From Uloborus plumipes (taxonomy: Eukaryota; Arthropoda; Arachnida; Araneae; Uloboridae): a stretch of 64,000 nucleotides of DNA. Of this stretch, positions 57,101 to 64,000 are shown piece by piece (within the stretch, counting starts at the first letter, position 1; each line of letters opens with the position of its first letter). Below the pieces are notes generated by a model. It did no database searches. It was not told the origin of the DNA and saw only the letters and a list, made by a program, of their open reading frames with translations. The position numbers were made by a program, and so were the translations under genes. The stretch spans positions 62,001-126,000 of the forward strand of contig JAXGGA010002035.1 of NCBI GenBank assembly GCA_038373865.1, written 5' to 3'.

Positions 57101-60100
57101 GTAAAATATCCGTGCAGTGGGGTTCCTGCCATACCGTGAAGGTAACGGAAAAAACTGTTTTACAGAGATATTCTATGGTAAAGGAGCTTAATCTCTACAG
57201 TAGCTTAAACTGGGATTATTCGTTGGTTTCATTGGCACGAAAGCCTCGATAAGCCATACTGAGGTTAACAATTGTTTTAAGATAGTGAAAGGATGAAATA
57301 CGTTATAAAATTTTGCTTTACAGTAATAGAAATAAAAGTTATAGAATTATGGAGAATTTAGCCAGAATAAAAATGTATATAACGTTCTAAATTTTAAATA
57401 ACAGACCGAAATAATGCTCTGCAAAGAAAATTATGCCTGACCGTAAAAAAGGGGGGGGGGGAGAACACGAATCAAAAATAAGGACAAAACGAACATTAAA
57501 TTAATAACATAATAAAATGGGATTATATTTCGGAATCCCGCAAAATTTTTTCCAAGCTAACACTGGGAATCGGTATTTTTTTTTTTTTTTTTTTTGGGGG
57601 GGGGGGTAGGATTTCTTAAAGTATATTCAAGCGCAGAAATTCCGAGACCATTATTGAAAATTCCCTAACATTCGAACGCAGTCAACTTGGTTACAAGAAA
57701 AATTATGAAAGGAAAGCGCCTGAAGGTGAGCTACAGACGTTTATAATTTTGATTTAGTTTTAGCGTTGAAAGATTTAAAGCTTTGTCGTAAAGTAGGGAT
57801 CGCCAATCTCTTTTATTCAGGGACCACATTGCAAATTTTTGGAGGCAAAGCAGGCCAACAATCTAAAAGTTAAGACTCGACTCCTCCCTCCTCCCATACA
57901 CCCACGAATTTGTTTATAACTAAGAGCTCAGTGGTGTTTTTTAAGATTCCCTAGAATTCGTGCATAAAAAGAAATATACTGAAGCAAAATGGCAATCAAA
58001 ACATGTAAATATTTATGTCGCTGTATCGATATTCGATGTAATGAGATTTTGCTGTATTATCTATTTTAAACGTTTTGTTTTTTTCAGTCTGTAGCCTTCT
58101 TGGGGGCCGAACTTATCCATCCGTTGGCCGGGTGTGGCCCGCGGGCCGTACATTGCAGACCTATGCTGTAGAGCAGGGGTGGCCAACCCGCGGCACGCGT
58201 GCCACAATGTGGCACGGCAGAGCAGTAACAGTGGCACGCGAAGACTTTTTGAAAAAATTCCAAAATTGAAGGGAAAATGTCGATCTCAAAAATATTGATA
58301 AAAACTAAAACCCTTGAACTGATAAATATAATGATATTATGACGATTAAGTGTCAGGAGGCTGGCTTACAAATTGTCTTAACTACAATATTGCAAAGTAC
58401 TTAGCGTTAGCTTCGGACATCCAACGAAAGCTGTGACGCTACAGACAATGCTTTGTAAAGCATATTTGTGCTTGACACGAATGAAACTTTCGATGCTGCA
58501 GAATGGATTCTTGATCTGCAATAGTTTCAGCTACGGGTGATGAAATTTTAAAAAAAAGTTAACTCTGCAAGTAAAATTAAGAAACCAGATTGGACAAAAT
58601 TCGGTATGGTTGCACAAATGAAGATCCTTAAATTGTTTTTGTTACATTACTTGAAAATAATTTGGGAAAAAAACTTCAAAAGTATCATCGAATTATTTAT
58701 CACAAACTCCTTGCCAAAGAATGAGACTTTTTCTCTGCTGGTGACCCTGTAGAGTTCACTGTATTAACAAACTACGAATTAGAGCTCTGAATGTTTTGTG
58801 AACTTTTCCAGGAGAAAGAGGAGAGCATGGCAAGTTACTCCTTCATTGAAATGTGCAATAGCTGTCCAAAGGAAAAATAGTCATAAGATTTTAGAATTTT
58901 AGGGAGTGTGTTTTTTAAAATGTCTGGAAGGAAAGCAATGAGGACTTGCTACTTAGGAATGAAGAATAGCAAATGAATTTAGCTATGTCATCTCTTATTA
59001 TCCGGCGTTTAAGTAATTTAAATTTAAGATAGTACAAAAAAAGTTTCCTAAACCAGTATAGGCCATCTACATTCTTTTATGATGAAACTTCAGTTTCTTT
59101 CTCTCTACTTTGGAGAAAAAAGAATAAAACATTAAATTTAATACTGAAAGTATCAACCCAAATTTAATAATTTTCCAATGATATATGGAGAAAATTTTAC
59201 ACCTATTTTAAGTATACATTCAGTGTTAGGTTTGATGATTTTCAGGATCATAAAAAAATGCTGATCTTTTCAAATTCTTTGTCTATTTCTCTGCAAGACA
59301 CTACTTGTTACCCTTCTGAAATCCAAATCAGAATTACTGACCTTTTGCATTGGTAATCAAATATAAGAGCTTACTTCAACAGAAAGTCATCCACGTTATA
59401 TAGAAATTTGGAAATTTGTACCAACAATTTTTTTTCACATTTACACACTTTAGCCGTCTGATGCTGTTGTAGATTTGGTTCAAAATACGCTTCTAAACAA
59501 ATATTTTTTGTTATGAATGCAGAAAAATCTAAATACCGTTGAATATTAATTGATAGCACTTAAAACACTTAAACTTCTTAGGATTCTCAAGAACTAATCC
59601 TAAAATTAAAGACTTGGTAAAAAAGATACAGACTCATAAACCACATTAAGTACAGACTGTTTAATTTTTAGAATAGAATGTTTGATGTTATTTGTTTCTT
59701 TTTTAAGCATAAGCCAACTGACAGAACTTATAAAAGTGTTTATTAACGATAACTCTTAAGTTCGGACTTGTTTTATCTTTATTATCATTTAGATTTCAAT
59801 TGCTCAGATTTACGAGAAAAAATGTTTCATTTGAGTAAGAATTACATAGTCAGCCAACCTAAAATCTATTTTTAACTTTTTAAAAATTTTCAGTTTGTTG
59901 GAAAAATACAATGTGGCACGCTGAGCTTTTTCTCTCCAGATAGTGGCACTCTCCCTAAAAAGGTTAGCCACCCCTGCTGTAGAGGAATTTGTCCTATTCT
60001 GTACTTCGCAATTTTGCGAGCTATTGATTTTTCTTAGTTTATAAGTATTACGGCAAAAATAATAGTGGTTCTAAGATAACTCCTGATTTGTGGAGAAGGT

Positions 60101-62004
60101 TCCAGAAATAAATTGTATTTGTTTTGATCGAATATCCAATCCTACAAATAACATCCTTTATTGCCACACATATTACAATAAATTTTCTTTTGTGCATTGC
60201 TTTATCTAACATTTAGTATTTTCAAAACCATAAATAAATTTACAAGCAGGGAAGTAAAATTGTGGAATTTATTTTGAACTGAATTCTATAATTGGTTGAT
60301 AACTTTTATGGTGACTTCACATAAAACGAGAATCAATAAGAAAAAAGCTTATTTATAAGACAAAAAATAATGCTAAAGCATAAGTGAAAATATTGTCTGT
60401 CAATAAGTATTTACTAATCTTAATAGTAAATTAAAATATTTAGATGTTGTGTAATGTATTTTAACATTTGGCTGATTTTTCAGGAAGCTCTGGACTTCAG
60501 AACCGCATGTGCAATCATGATTGGTTATGATTGGATAAGTGTTCCTCTGGTTTATACTCAGGTCTGTGTTTCAATAGCATATCAATTACTGTAAAATTTA
60601 ATAATAATTAAATAAAAACCAATGACATGTAAATATTTAAAGCGCGAAATTTTTCACTGCACATGCGCGAAAGATAGCAGTTCATAACTTTTGTGATTAC
60701 GCAGCCAAGTAGATGTGGAAACTTACAAAAAAAAAAAGTTGAATACCATAAAAACTCACAAAAGATATTGGCGATCGAATGAACCGAATTTCTATTGTGC
60801 TTGGAACGGTGGTTAATAGTTTGCAAATTGGTAACACTTGCCGGAAATCATGAAGTTCCCAAGAATAATTAAAATACAGTTTATTAGAATTATAGTTTAT
60901 TAATTTTTAATTTATTAGATACGATTTTCTTAAACTTACTCAATAAAGCTGATAACAAAATTTAAAAGGTTGCTATATTTCACGAATAAGCAGTGAAAAA
61001 TTCATTACCTAAAAGCCGAATATTTTCTGAAATTTTCAATACTTTAATAATTTCTCTCTTGTATACTGTGAAGTTTTCTGAAAGTTTGGTGAGGTTTGAG
61101 GGAAAACTGCGTGTTATCAGTCAAAAACCTATAATAATAAAAGTGGTATTTTTGAAAGAAACTTGTATATTTGTGATTATAAGTCATGCCTTCACGAAAA
61201 TTTATTAAATATCTATATACAGTACAAATTATAAGAAAACTTATTTCTGGAACGTACAGCTTTCTCACAGCCATTTATTATGAAGGATGACCAAAAAAAC
61301 TTTTTGGATTCTTCAGTTTGTTGCTGCTCCCCTAACTACAAATACAAATGTGACGACCGGCAACAGGCTCATGGATGAGCTAGGATAGTCCTGGTAAATT
61401 TATAGCCCCCCAATAAAAATCAATGGCCCTTTTAAAGCTATAAACTTCACTTGCTCATTTCAGCCTCTTCCGGTAGGCTGTTCCAAATGCCCACAACCCT
61501 GATAAAATACCAATTTTTCCTAATTTCCTGGTTAACTTGTGATTTGAACAACAAAGTCATTAAAACAAAGTCATGCATGAATGCATAAATGATTTCATTT
61601 TTACAGGAAAATGCCACCCACTTGAAGCATACCTTAAAACGTTTATAAAACATTTAAAGGTTATTTGTGCTACCTGGGTTGGCTCCCAGTCATTTCCCCA
61701 ATAGTTATGTCTTAGGAATCGCGACATGGTAACCACTGACCGTCAGCCACTGGCAGTTCGGTATCGGTATCACAATGTCTTTAAATTGAAGACTTAGCTT
61801 TTGAGCGCAGGAGAGAAGCAATGATTTATTCGATGCTTTATTGATTTACAGGTGGTAACGATTGCTACTTATGTATATGCAGCAGCCATGGTCATTGGGA
61901 GGCAATACCTAGATCCACAAAAGGGTTATCCAAGGAACGACATTGACCTGTATGTGCCATTCTTTACACTTCTACAATTTTTTTTCTACATTGGATGGTT
62001 GAAG
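47942..62004 (+). CDS. Bestrophin paralogue C, first six coding exons (3' end beyond the window)
   Basis: This calcium-activated anion channel gene is built like gene B. Exons join as 47942-48120, 50836-50970, 52954-53120, 54157-54311, 60484-60561 and 61852-62004, giving 289 open codons. Signatures are [14 protein letters not shown] at the start, [10 protein letters not shown] (neck I76, F80, F84), [27 protein letters not shown] and [12 protein letters not shown]. The W-P-D-R motif that is broken in gene B is intact here. All splice sites are GT/AG, and phases equal those of gene B. The calcium-clasp exon and the tail should follow after 64000. Intron 4 (6.2 kb) is enlarged by a hAT insertion. 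Confidence 0.95.
48121..49278 (+). other. Gene C intron 1, left part
   Basis: The intron starts GTAAGT. A repeated CCCCTAAATACTTTT lies near 48152-48180. No gene or element with clear ends is seen before the Helitron at 49279. Confidence 0.5.
49354..49620 (-). pseudogene. Helitron Pif1-type helicase C-terminal fragment
   Basis: The 79-residue frame at 49593-49354 reads [20 protein letters not shown] (the GQS motif follows), then [19 protein letters not shown], the last helicase motifs of Helitron Pif1 domains. Upstream, in another frame, FIPRIPLIP matches the residues that normally precede [10 protein letters not shown] one-base loss therefore adds to the large deletion. It is non-functional. 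Confidence 0.85.
49598..49954 (-). pseudogene. Helitron Rep/helicase N-terminal fragment
   Basis: The frame starts [20 protein letters not shown], a basic nuclear-localisation-like start. It continues with repeated [11 protein letters not shown] and [12 protein letters not shown] units, as in the N-terminal repeat region of arthropod Helitron proteins. It runs out of frame near 49620, where the deletion junction into helicase sequence lies. The zinc finger, Rep nuclease and most of the helicase are absent. Confidence 0.7.
50836..50970 (+). CDS. Gene C exon 2
   Basis: It reads [20 protein letters not shown], then [19 protein letters not shown] and IPWPD, ending AG|GTAAGC. Its length of 135 bases is the reference that shows the extra base in gene B. 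Confidence 0.95.
50971..52953 (+). other. Gene C intron 2
   Basis: The intron is bounded by GTAAGC and TTTCAG. It holds a pogo-like left-end fragment (CAGTTGAACTTGCCTATCTC near 51072), a 1.1-kb hAT element (51420-52509) and an AATA microsatellite near 52790-52815. Confidence 0.6.
51420..52509. mobile_element. hAT-like non-autonomous element, ATCGGC family, copy 1
   Basis: The left end AGAGATGCACCGAT is matched at the right by a diverged complement (reverse reading AGAGATGCACTGAT). The subterminal regions are packed with CCGATTAATCGGC-type palindromes. The interior is AT-rich and non-coding and resembles the copy at 62823-63521. No clean 8-bp duplication could be read. Confidence 0.72.
52954..53120 (+). 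CDS. Gene C exon 3
   Basis: It reads [20 protein letters not shown], then [16 protein letters not shown], then [20 protein letters not shown]. It keeps the family-typical VSTAV sequence. The donor is CAG|GTAGCT. Confidence 0.95.
53121..54156 (+). other. Gene C intron 3
   Basis: The GTAGCT and CTCCAG ends fit. The 53280-53750 part has balanced composition and may be an old dispersed repeat, but I cannot name it. No gene is seen. Confidence 0.5.
54157..54311 (+). CDS. Gene C exon 4
   Basis: It reads [16 protein letters not shown], then [16 protein letters not shown], and ends LLDGLLQ. The acceptor is CTCCAG and the donor CAG|GTTAGT. Confidence 0.95.
54312..57797 (+). other. Gene C intron 4, left part
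   Basis: This is long AT-rich sequence with G runs (57451-57461 and 57597-57606) and a poly-T run (about 57574-57595). No exon, RNA gene or bounded element is seen in it. Confidence 0.5.
57798..58165. mobile_element. hAT-type MITE interrupted at its right edge
   Basis: GGGATCGCCAATCTCTTTTA at the left, and GGCCGCGGGCC-like sequence with GTACATTGCAGACCTATGC at the right, resemble the ends of a common hAT-type MITE. The larger hAT element at 58174 is inserted at the right edge. The inverted ends match only weakly. Confidence 0.45.
58174..59976. mobile_element. hAT element, 1.8 kb, with perfect 8-bp target duplication
   Basis: The ends CAGGGGTGGCCAAC and GTTAGCCACCCCTG are inverted repeats with one mismatch. 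CTGTAGAG flanks both (58166-58173 and 59977-59984). An 8-bp duplication is the hAT signature. The interior has no long transposase frame, only short fragments, so the copy is non-autonomous or decayed. Confidence 0.88.
59985..60483 (+). other. Gene C intron 4, right part
   Basis: The sequence is AT-rich with no recognised feature. It ends in a pyrimidine-rich TGATTTTTCAG acceptor. Confidence 0.6.
60484..60561 (+). CDS. Gene C exon 5
   Basis: It reads [20 protein letters not shown] then PLVYTQ, the conserved bestrophin block. It is 78 bases, flanked by TTTTTCAG and GTCTGT. Confidence 0.95.
60562..61851 (+). other. Gene C intron 5
   Basis: The first part is AT-rich. Around 61280-61690 the minus strand reads [19 protein letters not shown], which resembles the C-terminal end of some LINE-type reverse transcriptase proteins (RV-x-x-WNSLP). 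The match is short and no reverse transcriptase motif accompanies it. Confidence 0.4.
61852..62004 (+). CDS. Gene C exon 6
   Basis: It reads [20 protein letters not shown], then [20 protein letters not shown] and FFFYIGWLK. The acceptor is TTTACAG and the donor AAG|GTAAGA. It is the last gene C exon in the window. Confidence 0.95.
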
Positions 62005-62822
62005 GTAAGAAAAATATTTTACCTTAAACATACATAATGTGAAAGATTGTTTACTTTTTCATGTCTTATAGGAATCTTTTTTTACAGACTGACTTATTTT
62101 TTTGTTAAGGAGATATATTTCACTATGCAGTCTATAGATCGGGAATTATACAAACTTTCAGGAAAAAGCTAATTATTTTACCCACACAAACAAGCACATG
62201 TATATACTAAAAGAGACAAGGCAAGATCAGACAAAAAAAAATAAATAAATAAATAAAAAAAAATCCGTTGAAAAGCTTTAAAAATCTGCAGAAAATTATA
62301 GCATGTTTGGAACATGCTTCAAAAAATCTGCAGAATATTTTGAGAAAACTAAAAGAAGGGGAAAAAATTATGGATTTTCTGCAGATTATATTTTAGACAA
62401 AATGTAGATCTTTTCGGTTTTCTAAGTCTGCAGAAAACTCGAAGCAATGGGTTAGGTTTAACCATGTTTAGCAATATTGCGAAATATTTAAAATAAATTG
62501 CCAGATAATGGGTGCTTCATATCAATGTCAGATTACTACAAAAATACAGTAAATTTATAAGGGTCAAAATTAGAGCAGACCCTCAATTAAAAAGTATCTA
62601 CTAATTCCATAAATAACCTTGGTTGACTGTTTCATTAACTAACAATTACTTCAGGGTTAGTATTCTATACTTTTTTGCGCCTATTTGAGCTTAACAGTAA
62701 AAAATTACTCACCTGCTGCACTTCCCCGAAGCATGTCCGGATTCAGTAACAATTGACAATGTGATCTGAAGTTTTGGGTGGCTCAGACTAATGGCTTTAC
62801 TGGAAAATTTTTAAGTTTTGAT
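62005..62822 (+). other. Gene C intron 6, left part
   Basis: The intron starts GTAAGA. It has repeated ATCTGCAGAAA-type words at 62283-62430 and an AAATA microsatellite near 62239. No exon is seen. Confidence 0.5.
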
Positions 62823-63521
62823 TAGGGATGCACCGATAAGCAAATTGGCCGATTACCGATTAATCGGCAGTTGATAAATGATGAGGATGATTGTTTTCAA
62901 TTTTACCATCACTATTTTTTCTCTCTTATACAATTCGAAGTTGGAAATAATTAGTAATTTATTTCCGAGAGAAGATTTTTTCCCATTTTCCTAGTTTTCA
63001 CAAAATAATTTCAATATTTTATCAAATATGTTAGAATCAATTTTCATATTATTGTCAATAATAGTATTGACACATTGTTAGAGTTATTTTAATTGGACAT
63101 AAAAATTCAAAAAAACGGGAGAGGGGAGTCTGTGGTGAGCACTCCAATTTAGGAGTACTTTTAATTCATACTTTTTAATAATTAGTAGCCTTTAATTCAA
63201 TACTTTTATTCTTTGAAAATTAGAGGTTAACTAAAAGCACTGTGCTAAGAGAAAACTATCGCCACATGAAAAATGTTGCAACATTGTAATCAAAGTAGGA
63301 TAATTAATTAAAAAAAACTTTATAGCAACTGTTAGGATTATTATTACTGTTAATAAAATTATTCATCATAGTTTCTTAGTAAAGGAACAATTTAAAGAAT
63401 AATATTTGAAAAATATTTTTTCCACCGATTAATCGGCTTGATTTTGCCGATTATTAATAATCGGCAAAGTGGCCGATTATGGCCGATTAATTGGTACTGC
63501 CGATCAATCGGTGCATCCCTA
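62823..63521. mobile_element. hAT-like non-autonomous element, ATCGGC family, copy 2
   Basis: The ends TAGGGATGCACCGAT and ATCGGTGCATCCCTA are exact inverted repeats. GTTTTGAT flanks both sides (62815-62822 and 63522-63529), a perfect 8-bp hAT duplication. Subterminal CCGATTAATCGG palindromes match copy 1 at 51420-52509. No transposase is encoded. Confidence 0.9.
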
Positions 63522-63529
63522 GTTTTGAT

Positions 63530-64000
63530 GAATGCCTAGATTTTTAATGAGCTGAGATTTGGGCTTCGAGAAAAGTATGAATGGGCCACAAGCTTCAATT
63601 TATGAGTAATGGGAAGCTTACACCTATAAAGTTTTACCACGGTTGTACTGTGAATTTGTAAGGCACTACGCCAAAATTAACAAAAATATTTCATTCTTAC
63701 CCCAAAAAAATGTCTCTCAAACGTCACCTAGCCCAATTTTGACCAAATACTGGATTTGACTGAGTTAGTTAACCAAAAATTAGCGAAAAAACATATTTTT
63801 GAAGTTTTACTGGCTAGTCTAAACGAAATTGAATACAGTCAAAACTGTCCATCTCGAATTTCACGGGACGGAAGAAAAATTTGAGATACGGAGGTTTCGA
63901 CACACAGAGGTTGTAATAAAATTTACAAAAATAATCAATTGGAGCAAAGTTAAAACTTAATAGATTATTTTGCATTGATATTGTTGAATATTTTACTGTA
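63530..64000 (+). other. Gene C intron 6, right part, running off the window
   Basis: No gene C exon 7 is reached. From about 63836 the sequence ACAGTCAAAACTGTCCATCT, then CGAATTTCACGGGACGG, resembles the left end of a pogo-like element that continues past 64000. Confidence 0.45.

Noticed and set aside
61447..61653. Minus-strand frame ending [19 protein letters not shown] as a LINE gene
   Set aside because: Only a short C-terminal-like motif is present and no reverse transcriptase core could be found. I noted it as a possible relic only.

Overview
The window is AT-rich, intron-rich animal DNA, most likely from an arthropod. A spider or other chelicerate is my guess, based on the bestrophin sequences, the dense Tc1/mariner, hAT, Helitron and Penelope content, and kilobase-scale introns. 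I cannot fix the species from sequence alone. Three bestrophin (calcium-activated anion channel) genes lie head to tail on the + strand and are the only host genes I can support. Gene A contributes only its last coding stretch (1-417) and poly(A) signals. Gene B is complete at the exon level: nine coding exons between 13519 and 30749, about 662 codons, with a poly(A) signal at 31229. Gene C begins at 47942 and its first six coding exons end at 62004; the rest lies beyond the window. Exons 1-6 of B and C have the same lengths and phases, apart from one extra base in B exon 2. The genes are therefore recent-looking tandem paralogues.

Gene B carries the most important anomaly. Exon 2 has one extra base at the codon for the W of the conserved W-P-D-R motif (near 15386-15391), which creates a stop two codons later. 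All other B exons are open and have usable splice sites. B may thus be a new pseudogene, may use a nearby in-frame cryptic donor, or may reflect a sequence error. Genes A and B also share a conserved C-terminal tail motif outside the channel domain.

The introns and intergenic DNA are full of mobile elements whose boundaries can often be read exactly. They include two adjacent non-autonomous Helitrons (about 5854-8774), the second interrupted by a piggyBac-like element with TTAA sites. A tiny LTR retrotransposon (TRIM, 16426-17007) has a 4-bp target duplication, a primer-binding site, a polypurine tract and tRNA-like pol III boxes inside each LTR. Intron 7 of B holds a full-length Tc1/mariner element (23911-25128) with identical inverted repeats and an open 348-aa transposase whose D-E spacing I count as 36. 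There is a decayed Penelope-like element with a GIY-YIG domain (about 21330-22030), and an internally deleted Helitron joining the N-terminus of a Rep/helicase protein to the Pif1-type helicase end (49279 to about 50468). Several hAT elements are present, two with perfect 8-bp duplications. Many TA-flanked MITEs, foldback elements and a 147-bp tandem array with a three-unit higher-order pattern complete the picture.

Most remaining sequence is AT-rich with no support for genes. No rRNA, convincing tRNA, CRISPR array or bacterial-type feature was seen.
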